Shown here: one piece after another, positions 35,124 to 44,104 of the stretch
How positions within the stretch are numbered: the first letter of the stretch is position 1
How the letters are laid out: each line of letters starts with the position of its first letter
The notes under the pieces: generated by a model
What the model saw: only the letters and a program-made list of their open reading frames with translations
Database searches by the model: none
What the model was told of the DNA's origin: nothing
Program-made: the position numbers and the translations under genes
NCBI GenBank assembly: GCA_023954195.1
Contig: JAMLIK010000005.1
Location: forward strand, 1-64,000
DNA length: 64,000 nt
Source of the DNA: Xanthobacteraceae bacterium
Lineage (GTDB): Bacteria; Pseudomonadota; Alphaproteobacteria; Rhizobiales; Xanthobacteraceae
Direction of reading: 5' to 3'

Positions 35124-36134
35124 ATGCCCAGCCTTCAGGATTCTGGCCTTCAGGATTTTCGGCGTTCGAAGCCGGCGTTCTATCCCGACCATGCCGTGCA
35201 CGCCGAATTCGCCTGCGCCTGCCTCGGGCTGCGGTTCGAGCCGTTCGACGGCGAAAGCGGACTGCTGTTCAGGGTGGCCTCGGCCACCGCCAGCCGCTGC
35301 TTCGGCGGCGGCCGCTGCTCGGCCTTTCCGCAGAACGACGCGACCGCCGCGACGCTCGCCAACGACAAGTATTTCACCCAGCGCATCCTCGAAGCCGCTG
35401 GGGTCGCGACGCTGTCGGGCCGCTACTTTTTCCTGCACGCGCGCCATCGCGCGCATCGCCCGCCCGGCCACGAGCGCGCCGACGCGGCGGCCTATTTCGC
35501 AAGCCTCGGCGGGTGCGCCTTCGCCAAGCCGCTCAACGGCTCGCGCGGCGACTTCGCCCGGCCGCTCGACCGACCCGACGCGCTCGCCGCCTATATGGAC
35601 GAGGTCGCCGCGTTCTACGATGCGATCCTGCTCCAGCCGATCGTACGCGGCGACGAATACCGGATTTTCCTGCTCGACGACGACGAGGTGTTCACGGTCC
35701 GCAAGTTCCCGCCCCATATCACCGGCGACGGCGGGCAAACGCTGCGCGCGCTAATCGCCGACCATGACCGCGCGCTCGATGCCCACGGCCTCTCGGGCGG
35801 CGCGGCGCCTGACGGCGACCGCGTGCCGGCGGCGGGCGAGCGCGTCGATCTGCCGGGACGCATGAACCGCAGCGCCGGCGGCGCCATGGCGTTCGCGCGG
35901 CCGCGTCATCACGCCGCCGCGCTGACGATGGCCCGGCAGGCCGCGCGGGCGCTGGGACTGCGCGCGGCGGCGGTCGATATCTTCACCGACATCGGCGGCG
36001 AGGAGGCGGCGATGGCGGTGATCGAGGTCAACGCCAATCCGTCGATCCGCTTTCTCGAAGACAGCGGCCGCGACGATTTGATCCTGACGATCTGGCGACA
36101 CACTTTTGCGGCGATCGGTCTGATCGATGGTTGA
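35124..36134 (+). CDS. ATP-grasp ligase (RimK/cyanophycin-synthetase-like)
   Basis: This 336-residue ATP-grasp protein has NDKYFTQRILEAAGV, the phosphate-loop segment CAFAKPLNGSRGDFARP, GDEYRIFLLDDDEVFTVRKF, and the metal-binding VIEVNANPSIRFLED near the C-terminus. Enzymes of this type join a carboxylate to an amine through an acylphosphate. An unusually compact N-terminal region begins MPSLQDSGLQDF. It overlaps the Mur-ligase-like gene, so the two are translationally coupled. The pairing recalls cyanophycin synthetase, where both activities are fused. The substrate is unknown. Confidence 0.85.
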   Translation: MPSLQDSGLQDFRRSKPAFYPDHAVHAEFACACLGLRFEPFDGESGLLFRVASATASRCFGGGRCSAFPQNDATAATLANDKYFTQRILEAAGVATLSGRYFFLHARHRAHRPPGHERADAAAYFASLGGCAFAKPLNGSRGDFARPLDRPDALAAYMDEVAAFYDAILLQPIVRGDEYRIFLLDDDEVFTVRKFPPHITGDGGQTLRALIADHDRALDAHGLSGGAAPDGDRVPAAGERVDLPGRMNRSAGGAMAFARPRHHAAALTMARQAARALGLRAAAVDIFTDIGGEEAAMAVIEVNANPSIRFLEDSGRDDLILTIWRHTFAAIGLIDG

Positions 36135-37459
36135 GCTTCATCGTGTTTGACCTGCCCAAATACGGCGACGGCCTGTGCCTGGCGCGGCTCACCGAACTGC
36201 TCGACGTGCTCGGCATCGACCGCGCGCGGCTGGCGCGCATCGGCGTCGCGATCACCGGCTCGAACGGCAAGGGCAGCACGGCGGCGTTCTGCGCCGGCAT
36301 CGGCCGCGCTGCGGGCCTGCGCACCGGACTGTTCACCTCGCCGCATCTCTACCGCTTTAACGAACGCTTCCGCGTTGACGGTCTCGCCATCGACGACGCG
36401 CGCCTCGCCGCCTTGACGGCGCAAGTCAGCGCGGCAATCGGCGCGGCGGCGCGGCGGCGCGGCGAGCGCTTCGGCGCCTTTGAAGCACAGTTCGCGCTGG
36501 CGTGCCTGTACTTCCAGCAGGAGGGATGCGACTTCGCGGTGTTCGAGGCCGGGATCGGCGGGCGTTACGATCCGGTGCGGCTGGTGGGCGCGACCGCGAC
36601 CTGCGTCGCCTCGGTCGATTTCGAGCATGTCGGCCTGCTCGGCAACACGCTCGAATTGATCGCCTCCGACAAGAGCGACGCTTGCGCCGCCGGCGGCGCC
36701 ATCATCTATGGCGAGAACTGCCGGCCGCTGCGCGACCATCTCATGGCCTACAACCGCCATCGCAACGTCGAAAGCCTGTTCGTGCGCGACGAGATCGGCG
36801 TCGCCAATGCGCGCGTCCATGACGGTGGCCAGCGTTTCGACCTGGACTGTTTTGGGCAACGTTTTCGCGATCTGGAGATTGGCCTGTCCGGCGCGTTCCA
36901 GCTCAACAACGCCGCGATCGCCGCCAGCCTGTTCCTGCGCTGGGCGGCGCGGCAGGACGCGCCGCCCGATCCGGCGACGCTTGAACGCGCGATCCGCGAG
37001 GGGCTGTCGCAAACCCGCTGGCCGGGACGGCTCGAAGCCATCCGCCGCGACCCGCTGACGGTGATCGACGTCGGCCACACCCCCGACGGCATCGCCCGCG
37101 CCCTCGCCGGCCTGCATGAGACTTACGGCCGGGACGACTGGCTGCTGGTGGCGGGGGTGTCTCACGACAAGAGCGCCGACGAGATCGTCGCCTTGCTGGC
37201 TCCGGCGTTCGACACCATCATCGCCACCACGGCGTATCACAAGGGCGCCCCGGTGGAGCAGATCGCCGCCGCCGCGCGCCGCGCCCGTCCCGCCGCGTCG
37301 GTTCATGTCGCCGCCACGATCGAGGAGGCGGTAGCATTGAGCACCCGACTGGCGACGGCGGGGGCAAAGAAAATCTTCGTCGCCGGCGGGTTGTTTCTCG
37401 CCATCGAATACGCCACCGCCGCCAGCGGCGGCCGCCCGCGGGACCTCGCCTTTTTCTGA
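36131..37459 (+). CDS. FolC-like Mur ligase family protein
   Basis: The 442-residue protein has the Mur-ligase/folylpolyglutamate synthase fold: ATP loop GVAITGSNGKGSTAAFCAG, SPHLYRFNERFRVDG, VFEAGIGGRYDPVR, and C-terminal domain segments TVIDVGHTPDGIA and VAGGLFLAIEY. Folylpolyglutamate synthase adds glutamate to folate; this paralogue could instead add an amino acid to the product of the adjacent ATP-grasp enzyme. TTG overlapping the upstream stop is the likely start. A GTG 12 bases later is possible. It is placed outside the usual folC context. Confidence 0.82.
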   Translation: MSFIVFDLPKYGDGLCLARLTELLDVLGIDRARLARIGVAITGSNGKGSTAAFCAGIGRAAGLRTGLFTSPHLYRFNERFRVDGLAIDDARLAALTAQVSAAIGAAARRRGERFGAFEAQFALACLYFQQEGCDFAVFEAGIGGRYDPVRLVGATATCVASVDFEHVGLLGNTLELIASDKSDACAAGGAIIYGENCRPLRDHLMAYNRHRNVESLFVRDEIGVANARVHDGGQRFDLDCFGQRFRDLEIGLSGAFQLNNAAIAASLFLRWAARQDAPPDPATLERAIREGLSQTRWPGRLEAIRRDPLTVIDVGHTPDGIARALAGLHETYGRDDWLLVAGVSHDKSADEIVALLAPAFDTIIATTAYHKGAPVEQIAAAARRARPAASVHVAATIEEAVALSTRLATAGAKKIFVAGGLFLAIEYATAASGGRPRDLAFF

Positions 37460-37480
37460 GTGCCCGATCACGAACGCGGC

Positions 37481-37578
37481 GTCATCGTCCGCGCAGGCGG
37501 GTATCCAGTAACCCGCGCGCTCATCGGAAATTCGATTCAACACGGAATGCCGGATACCCGCCTGCGCGGCTATGACGG
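37481..37578. repeat. palindromic repeat (GCGCAGGCGGGTATCC type)
   Basis: The arms GTCATCGTCCGCGCAGGCGG/GTATCC and GGATACCCGCCTGCGCGG/CTATGAC pair over the full length. It resembles the repeats at 19515 and 33240 in its CGCGCAGGCGGG core but has a different interior. It follows the FolC-like gene. Confidence 0.8.
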
Positions 37579-37623
37579 TTTTCGTGTCGCACGTTCAGCC
37601 GCCTGGAACGACTTTCGATCAAA

Positions 37624-37665
37624 CGCCGCCGCGCGCGACAATTGAGGTTGTCGCGCGCGGCGGCG
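37624..37665. terminator. perfect 18-bp inverted repeat with 6-base loop
   Basis: CGCCGCCGCGCGCGACAA is followed by the loop TTGAGG and its exact reverse complement. A stem this GC-rich and perfect would strongly stall transcription or form a cruciform. It stands 48 bases before the next ATG, on the promoter side of the oxidoreductase gene. No T tract follows, so a terminator role is inferred. Confidence 0.5.
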
Positions 37666-37712
37666 CCGATTAGCTTCACCGACATCGCAGATCGAACGCC
37701 GGAGAACAGCCC

Positions 37713-38714
37713 ATGCCCAACGGTCGCAACCGCCAGATCCTGCTGGTCGAAAAGCCCGCCGGCAAGCTGGCGCCGACGCATTTTCGCATGGCCGAGGGCG
37801 ATATCCCCGCGCCGAAGGACGGCGAGGTGCTGCTGCGGGTGCGCTATATTTCGCTCGACGCCGCCAACCGCGCCTGGATGCACGGCGCCACCTACCGCTC
37901 GGCGGTGGAAGCCAACACCGTGATGGCCGGCGGCGCCATCGCCGAAGTGGTCGAATCGAAAGCACCCGGCTTTTCGCCAGGCGACATCGTGTTCGGCGAC
38001 ACCGGCTGGCAGGATTTTGCCGCCGTGCCCGCCAGGCATCTTAGCCAGATGCCGCGCCTAAAACCGCTGACGCATCTGCTCAGCGTCTACGGCATCGCCG
38101 GGCTCACCGCCTATTTCGGCCTGCTTGAGGTGGGCCGGCCCAAGGCCGGCGAGACCGTGGTGGTGTCGGCGGCGGCGGGCTCGGTCGGTTCGATGGTCGG
38201 GCAGATCGCCAAGATCAAGGGCTGCCGCGTGATCGGCATCGCCGGCGGCGCGGAGAAATGCCGGTGGCTAACCTCCGAACTCGGCTTCGACGCCGCCGTC
38301 GATTACAAGGGCGGCAATCTCTACAAGGACCTGAAAGCCGCCACGCCAAATGGCATCGACGTCTATTTCGACAATGTCGGCGGCGATATCCTCGAAGCCT
38401 GCATCTCGCGGATGAACCTCTACGGCCGCATCGCCTGCTGCGGCGCGATCTCGCAATATGACGGGGTGCCCTCCGCCACCGGGCCGCGCGGCGTGCCCGG
38501 CCTGATCGTGGTCAAGCGCCTCACCATGCAGGGCTTCATCGTCATGGACTACATGGACCAGCGCGAGCGGGCGCTGGCCGACCTGCAAGCCTGGGTCGCC
38601 GCCGGACAATTGAAGGTGCAGGAGGACGTCATCGCCGGCCTTGAGAATACGCCGCAGGCGCTGATCGGCCTGCTCGCCGGCGAGAATCGCGGCAAGCGCA
38701 TGATCGCGGTGTAA
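37713..38714 (+). CDS. MDR/zinc-independent NADP-dependent oxidoreductase (CurA-like)
   Basis: This 333-residue medium-chain reductase has the nucleotide-binding motif VVVSAAAGSVGSMVGQIAK and the LSVYGIAGLTAYFGLLEVG and YFDNVGGDILEACISRMN blocks typical of the CurA/leukotriene B4 dehydrogenase family. These reduce alpha,beta-unsaturated carbonyls with NADPH. No zinc-ligand cysteines are present, as expected. It precedes the glutathione-transferase-type isomerase by about 17 bases and is probably co-transcribed. Confidence 0.92.
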   Translation: MPNGRNRQILLVEKPAGKLAPTHFRMAEGDIPAPKDGEVLLRVRYISLDAANRAWMHGATYRSAVEANTVMAGGAIAEVVESKAPGFSPGDIVFGDTGWQDFAAVPARHLSQMPRLKPLTHLLSVYGIAGLTAYFGLLEVGRPKAGETVVVSAAAGSVGSMVGQIAKIKGCRVIGIAGGAEKCRWLTSELGFDAAVDYKGGNLYKDLKAATPNGIDVYFDNVGGDILEACISRMNLYGRIACCGAISQYDGVPSATGPRGVPGLIVVKRLTMQGFIVMDYMDQRERALADLQAWVAAGQLKVQEDVIAGLENTPQALIGLLAGENRGKRMIAV

Positions 38715-38731
38715 CGCACGGAGTTTTGACA

Positions 38732-39364
38732 TTGCAGCTTCATGGCTATTATCGCAGCTCGGCGTCCTGGCGGGTCCGGATCGCGCTCAATCTCAAGGGC
38801 GTGCATGCCAATTCCGTCGCGCATCATCTGCGCAAGGGCGAGCAACACGCGGCCGACTTTCTCAGGCTCAATCCGCAGGGGCTGGTGCCGGCGCTCACGC
38901 TCGACGACGGCACCACGCTGACGCAGTCGCTGGCGATCATCGAATGGCTCGACGAGACCCATCCGCGGCCGCCGCTGCTGCCGACCGATCCGCTGCGCCG
39001 CGCGCAGGTGCGCGCGTTCGCGCAGGCCATCGCCTGCGATATCCATCCGGTGCAGAACCTGAAGGTGCTTTCGCGGCTGCGGCAACTCGGCCTCGCCGAG
39101 GATCAGGTCACCGGATGGGCGGCATGGGTGATCGGCGACGGCCTTAAAGCCTGCGAGACATTGATCGCGAACGAGAGCGGGCCGTTCTGCTTCGGCGCGG
39201 ATCCGACGCTGGCGGATATCTGCCTGGTGCCGCAACTGTTCAACGCCCGCCGCTTTGGCGTCGACCTCGCGCCTTATCCGCGTTTGCTGCGCGCGGAGCG
39301 CGCCGCGCAGGCCGTCGCCGCCTTCGCTGACGCCGCGCCGGAGCGCCAGCCCGACGCCGAATAG
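38732..39364 (+). CDS. maiA: maleylacetoacetate isomerase
   Basis: This 210-residue zeta-class glutathione transferase isomerises maleylacetoacetate to fumarylacetoacetate in tyrosine and homogentisate breakdown. The active-site motif YYRSSASWRVRIAL is at the N-terminus and NPQGLVPALTLDDG, TQSLAIIEWLD and DIHPVQNLKVL follow. A TTG start at MQLHGYYRSS is preferred because GGAG lies 9 bases upstream; another TTG six bases earlier is too close to that site. No other catabolic genes of the pathway are adjacent. Confidence 0.9.
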   Translation: MQLHGYYRSSASWRVRIALNLKGVHANSVAHHLRKGEQHAADFLRLNPQGLVPALTLDDGTTLTQSLAIIEWLDETHPRPPLLPTDPLRRAQVRAFAQAIACDIHPVQNLKVLSRLRQLGLAEDQVTGWAAWVIGDGLKACETLIANESGPFCFGADPTLADICLVPQLFNARRFGVDLAPYPRLLRAERAAQAVAAFADAAPERQPDAE

Positions 39365-39526
39365 CGCGTGATTTGCCGAGGTTGAGACGCTCGATCGTCA
39401 TCCTCAAGCAAGCCGTCACCGTCCGCCTTCGCGGAGCATCACGGCTTTCGTATCATACATTTCACGCTATCGCGGCCGCGATCGTCGTTGCCGCCAGCGC
39501 CCCGCGGGACTACACTGCGGGACGCG

Positions 39527-39928
39527 ATGGTCGTCAAAATCCTGCCCGCCAATATCGCGCTGAAGCGCGCCTACGATCCGCCGGACGAAGCCGACGGCGT
39601 CCGCGTGCTGGTGGACCGGTTGTGGCCGCGCGGGCTGACCAAGGCATCCGCCGCGATCGACCACTGGGCCAAGGATATCGCGCCCAGCACCGAACTGCGC
39701 AAATGGTATCATCACGACCACGCGCACTGGGACGAATTCCGCCAGCGTTATCTCGCCGAGCTGAAAGACAAGGGCCCGCAGATCGAGGCGTTGCGCAAGC
39801 TCGCGGCAGCCGGCCCGATCACCCTGGTCTACGCCGCGCGCGGCACCTCCGACGTCAACGCCACCGTGCTGCGCGAGGTTCTGCTCGGCGACGCCGCCGC
39901 GCCGCGAAACAAGCCGCGCAAGCGCTAG
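39527..39928 (+). CDS. DUF488 family protein (YeaO-like)
   Basis: The 133-residue protein has the family signature VRVLVDRLWPRGLTK with downstream DHWAKDIAPSTELRKWYHHD and the C-terminal LVYAARGTSDVNATVLREVL. DUF488 proteins are of unknown function, and some are linked to stress. The ATG at MVVKILPANIALK was chosen because the longer reading has no family resemblance. It stands 41 bases ahead of the PAS-domain gene in the same direction. Confidence 0.88.
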   Translation: MVVKILPANIALKRAYDPPDEADGVRVLVDRLWPRGLTKASAAIDHWAKDIAPSTELRKWYHHDHAHWDEFRQRYLAELKDKGPQIEALRKLAAAGPITLVYAARGTSDVNATVLREVLLGDAAAPRNKPRKR

Positions 39929-39969
39929 ACCGGCGATCAGATATGGTCACGCCAGACAAGGAAACCAGC

Positions 39970-40413
39970 ATGCCCGCGCCCTCACCCATCGATATGATGA
40001 AACTGGCCGAGGCCGTTCTGTCCACCGCCGCCGACGCCATCATCGCCACCGACCGCGACGGCACGATCACCTTCTGGAATCCCGGCGCGACCCGCATTTT
40101 CGGTTTCACGCGCGCCGAGGCGATGGGCCAGTCGCTGGACATCATCATTCCGGAAAACCTGCGCAAGCGCCATTGGGACGGCTACAACAACACCATGGCC
40201 ACCGGTCAGAGCCGCTATGGCGAAGCCGATCTGCTGGCAGTGCCGGGACTGCGCAAGGACGGCAGCCGGGTGTCGGTGGAGTTCACCATCGTGCTGCTGA
40301 AGGACGCCAGCGGCGCCATGACCGGCACCGCCGCGATCCTACGCGATGTCACCAAGCAGTTCGAGGAACTGCGCGCGCTGCGCCGTCAACTCGCGGAAGC
40401 CCGGCGAGGCTGA
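39970..40413 (+). CDS. single PAS-domain protein
   Basis: This 147-residue protein consists almost entirely of one PAS domain (about 8-125): AVLSTAADAIIATDRDGTITFWNPGATRIFGF, IIIPENLRKRHWDGY, and a PAC-like VEFTIVLLKDASGAMTGTAAILRDVT. A short coiled helix follows. No output domain is attached, so it may sense redox, oxygen or a ligand and act through a partner. AAGGAAA precedes the chosen ATG; an in-frame ATG nine codons upstream is possible. It ends just before an IS remnant. Confidence 0.86.
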   Translation: MPAPSPIDMMKLAEAVLSTAADAIIATDRDGTITFWNPGATRIFGFTRAEAMGQSLDIIIPENLRKRHWDGYNNTMATGQSRYGEADLLAVPGLRKDGSRVSVEFTIVLLKDASGAMTGTAAILRDVTKQFEELRALRRQLAEARRG

Positions 40414-40460
40414 AGGCAGGAGCCGATTCAATTGAATTAGCCGATCAGCGTAGCGGTCCT

Positions 40461-41150
40461 TCAAGCTGCTTGCCGCCATTGTTTGAGTTTCAAGAAGAAC
40501 GCCTCGACGCCCCAGCGCTGTCGGTAAGCAACGCGGTCATAGCGGTGTTGGTGCTTTCGGTGTTTTCGCGGCGGGATGAGGGGATCACCGCCTTCATCGA
40601 GGATCACGTCGTGGAGACTGTCAGCGTCATAGACGCGATCGGCGATGACCACTCCCGAGGCCAAGCCGAGGACAAGATCGCTGGCTAGCGCCATGTCATT
40701 CTGCTGGCCCGGTCCGATTGCGAAGCGAACCGGTAGGCCGAGCGCATCTACGACGGCATGCAGCTTGGTGCCGAAGCCGCCGCGAGAGGGGCCGAGAGCC
40801 TGGGCTTCAACGCCGCCCTTTTACGCCGCGCGCCGGCGGTCTGGGCTTGAGCACGGGTGACAGTCGCGTCAATGGCGAGCCATTCAAGATCCGGATCGGC
40901 GGCCACGGCCGCAAATGAGCGATCAAACACGCCCATCTCGCTCCAGCGGTAGTAGCGCCGCTTGGTGGTCTGGTAGGAACCGAACCGGGTCCGCCGGCAG
41001 GTCGCGCCATCGCGCGCCCGAGCGGGCCATCCAAAGCACCAAAGAACCGGCGCCCGTCGCTGCGCGGGCCTCGCTTGCCTTTACGCCCGGCCGGCACACA
41101 AACGGCTTCAACTTCTCCCACTGATCGTCGCGCAAAACCTCGCCATCCAT
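40461..41150 (-). pseudogene. IS5-family transposase remnant, multiply frameshifted
   Basis: Pieces of one IS5-type transposase appear in several minus-strand frames. MDGEVLRDDQWEKLKPFV opens it, RKGKRGPRSDGRRFFGAL is in a second frame, SGARWRDLP in the first again, then VFDRSFAAVAADPDLEWLAI, and finally ADRVYDADSLHDVILDEGG and RQRWGVEAFFLKLKQW. At least four indels are required and the normal C-terminus is missing, so it is inactive. It marks the left border of the accessory polysaccharide region. Confidence 0.85.
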
Positions 41151-41285
41151 CGCCAGCCTCAAAAAGCCAGCGTTGAACCTGATTTACAGAACCTTGGGAG
41201 TCCCCAATCGTTAAATCGTCACTACAGCCAAGTTTGGCGGCCCGAGATCACTCAAATCAAAGCCGTGTCACTCATATGGTGACCA

Positions 41286-43078
41286 CTATTTTTCCGTTAA
41301 ATATCCGGATAGCGCCAACGTTGTGATTAGGTCATTCATAACGCTGAAGTCTTCCTTGGTCTTGGGTTGCCCATCGTTCCAACGTTTGGATAGGTTCTCA
41401 ACGCGGTAGATATTACGCAATTCATCCGAATCTTGAACTATTTTAATAGCGTCCGTACCGTAGTTCCGAACCCCAAAGATCGCTAAGCTAGACAATCCCA
41501 CCACCCTGGATATGTTTATATCCTGCTCACTAACGATATCCACTTTCCCAGGCCACGGTTTTGCTTCTGTCGTAGGACCTCGCACAACCTCGGGCCACTT
41601 TCCGGAAAAAGCCCTCTGCGAGATAGGCCCACGCTCCTTTTTATAGAGCCATCCCACGCGGGGTCGGTCAAACGGAAATTCGAGCAAATCCGATGAAAAG
41701 GATCGCATCAAGTCGAAGCCGATGAAATTAGCCTTGCGATGTTCAAAATCTAACAAACTTGGGGTTGATACCAACGATTGAGAATATAGCGGGTCAAACT
41801 GCGACCACAATCCGGCCGCGTAATAAGAGGTCAATCCGATCCAATGCCTATTTCGACCTTCGACATAGATATAATTTGTAGCGAAATCCTTTGGAAGACC
41901 CAATGAACTAGCCTCCGCTGCATAACCTAACACCTTTGATGCGGCTTCATCTAATAACCCGTCCGCCCAAATCGAACTCGTCCGGTCATCAAACTTTGGA
42001 TAGCTGGCATATCGCCACATTAGGTAGCCAAGCCCATCGACCCCTTGATCTCCATCCCAGTAGAACGAATTGAACGTGCGACCGACTTCCCCATAGCCGC
42101 CTTGAAAAAGCAAGCTGTTTTCGGGAAGCAGTGACGGGTCAACGCCGGCAACAAGTGAGCCGCAAGAACGGCGTGCCATCCGTGTAATGGATTCGAAATA
42201 ATTTTGTGACCAAGCCGCGCCGCGTAGTCGCCGATCCGGGGCGAACTGTAAACCCAAATCGGCCGATAGCTGACCGGCAATCTCCCAATCCGCGGAGTTC
42301 TCAATGCAAGAAAAGTGGAAGATCTCTTCCAGATTCTGGTTCCTGATTGCGGATAATATCAAACGAGAATCGAAGCCACCAGTGAGATGAGAATAGCGTT
42401 GTTCGAATCCAGTCGCCTTGGTTGCAATCCGTACGTTGTCGACAATTTCGTTCCGAATACGTTCCAAGCCCTGCTCATAGCTCGGGGGGGGCAGTAAAGC
42501 TCTTCCGGAGACAGGACAGTCAGCGCGGCTCCATTTCCGCTTGCGTCGACCTTGACTGCAATACCTCGGCGCAGGACTTCAATCTCCTTGAAGGGAGAGG
42601 TAGCCCCATAGCTATGCGTACCAGTCAGGTATCTCGCGGCAAAATACTTGGGCTCGCCCTCTAGTTTATCTTGGCGAAGGCGAACGGCGGACACAAGGGA
42701 GCCTAGATCGCTGCTATATGCCTCGCAAGCGTTTCCCTTGTAGTGGTAGATCGGTGCGCCGCCCAGTGGATCGTTGAAGAGATAAACCGCATTTTCGCGT
42801 GGATCAAATAACTGGAGAGCGATGCTGCCTCGCGCACTGCGCATCAAATAACGTACATCTTCCGCAGTATGACAATACCCGATTGCCAACCGCGCATCGT
42901 CTATATCGCGCACATATCGGCCGCCGAGCACCCCTCCCCCCCGGAAACCTAGTAACTTCAATCCCTTGCTACGATATGGAAGTTCGCCGCAACCCATGAC
43001 AGAGAAATCTCGGACCGCCCCATCTACTCGCCAAGTCTCAAGTTTGGGTGGAATTACAATAACGGGAAAGTATATCAT
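41286..43078 (-). pseudogene. asparagine-synthetase-like protein, split by a frameshift in a C8 tract
   Basis: Two frames form one protein of about 598 residues. The N-terminal half (MIYFPVIVIPPKLE ... LFNDPLGGAPIYHY ... LSPEELYCPP) resembles the class II amidotransferase domain of asparagine synthetases but has no catalytic Cys2. The C-terminal half carries the ATP-pyrophosphatase loop YSHLTGGFDSRLILSA. The frames meet at eight Gs (42484-42491; Cs on the coding strand). Nine would restore CPPPSYEQGLERIRNEIV. Relatives in surface-polysaccharide loci probably amidate a sugar or peptide carboxylate, with free ammonia or another nucleophile. It is AT-richer than the housekeeping genes, consistent with transfer. 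A sequencing error or slippage could explain the break. Confidence 0.8.
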
Positions 43079-43539
43079 TCCGTCTCACAACATCGTGGAT
43101 CCAACACCAACTTAGAATATGAATCATATTCGATCGAACTTCATGTTGGAAGTCAAACACTCGGTATATCGCCTAATGAGGATCCTGCTCTGGGATGATA
43201 TTTCGCCAAGAGGTGAGGCCCCTTAACATAGGGTCAAGAAGGCGCCTTCGGCTTGACCGGAAGCATTTGTACTTTGGATGCCGACGCGAAGACGATTGCA
43301 GATCCGCCGCTGTCGCAGCGGTCGCTGCCCGATACACTCAGTCGCGCAAGGTGTGGCGATCCATGCCGCCGATCCTTGTCGCCCCCGCGTCCGATTCATG
43401 CCGTCCTGAACCGCCGCCAGCGACAACAGCCGCCGGTTCTGGTGACCTTGAGTTCGCCCTGGCGGTTGGGTTTGCCCGATTGGGCGGTGGGAGCGATGGG
43501 AGCTACCCGTACCGGGTTCTAGCGCTGCGCTATGCCGAA

Positions 43540-43690
43540 AGCGCCGCGCCAATCAGTGTGCCTATCGTCGAGATCAAAACAACCGGCGACTGATCCACCA
43601 TGCCTGCGCTCCGATTCCGACACGCGCCAGTGAATCAATCAATCGCCGATTTGCCCAGAGATTTATTGAGGTGTCCAGTTGGATCAGACT
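43540..43690 (-). pseudogene. IS5-family (MVDRSLGLFDLDD type) N-terminal remnant
   Basis: Read on the minus strand, ATGGTGGATCAGTCGCCGG and its upstream 80 bases align closely with the start and leader of the IS5-type transposase at 63560-63700. Only the first few codons remain recognisable before the reading degenerates. It shows that the same element once inserted on both sides of the polysaccharide locus. Confidence 0.65.
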
Positions 43691-43900
43691 CTAACGGGCG
43701 CTTCCGGGACGAGGGCCTGAACGACACGCTGTTCTCGACGCGGTCCGAAGCCCCCAGCGCCATCAACTCGTGGAGGGGGATTAGAACCACTAAAGACCCG
43801 GCTCGGCCCTCGGCAACATGTCGTCACCTGAGTTCGCAATGAAATCCACATCGGAAAAACAGGCCGTATATGGCCACAAACGAAAACCAGGACTCTCAAA
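43689..43900 (+). pseudogene. IS3-family orfB C-terminal remnant
   Basis: The plus strand reads NGRFRDEGLNDTLFSTRSEA then, with a stop or two, the end of an IS3 integrase domain (around SALGNMSSPEFAMKST). The expected ESFNGRxRDE upstream part is missing. It directly abuts the IS5 remnant, so the elements have been joined by deletion. Confidence 0.65.
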
Positions 43901-44104
43901 CCGGACGAGATGGGGGTCTTAGGTCAACCGTGATCGGCTTAAAGCTGTGCCTCTGGCCTATGTGCGGGCGCTGCGCCGCCGCCTGATTGACATTATCAAG
44001 CGGGTTTGTAATCTATTGAAGCGTCGGAATTTATTCCGGGGCAGCATTGAATATATTAAAAATATATAGCTCCCCCCCTGTATTAGGTAAAGATTGGGCG
44101 CCGC
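43901..44104. other. AT-rich leader of the polysaccharide gene cluster
   Basis: About 200 bases between the IS3 remnant and the first plus-strand gene. The last 60 (TGAATATATTAAAAATATAT) are AT-rich and are the likely promoter area of the three-gene plus-strand operon. No exact -35/-10 pair was identified. Confidence 0.4.

Noticed and set aside
43223-43552. Open frames on both strands between the asparagine-synthetase-like gene and the IS remnants
   Set aside because: Neither has a family, a ribosome-binding site or a consistent extension; treated as debris.
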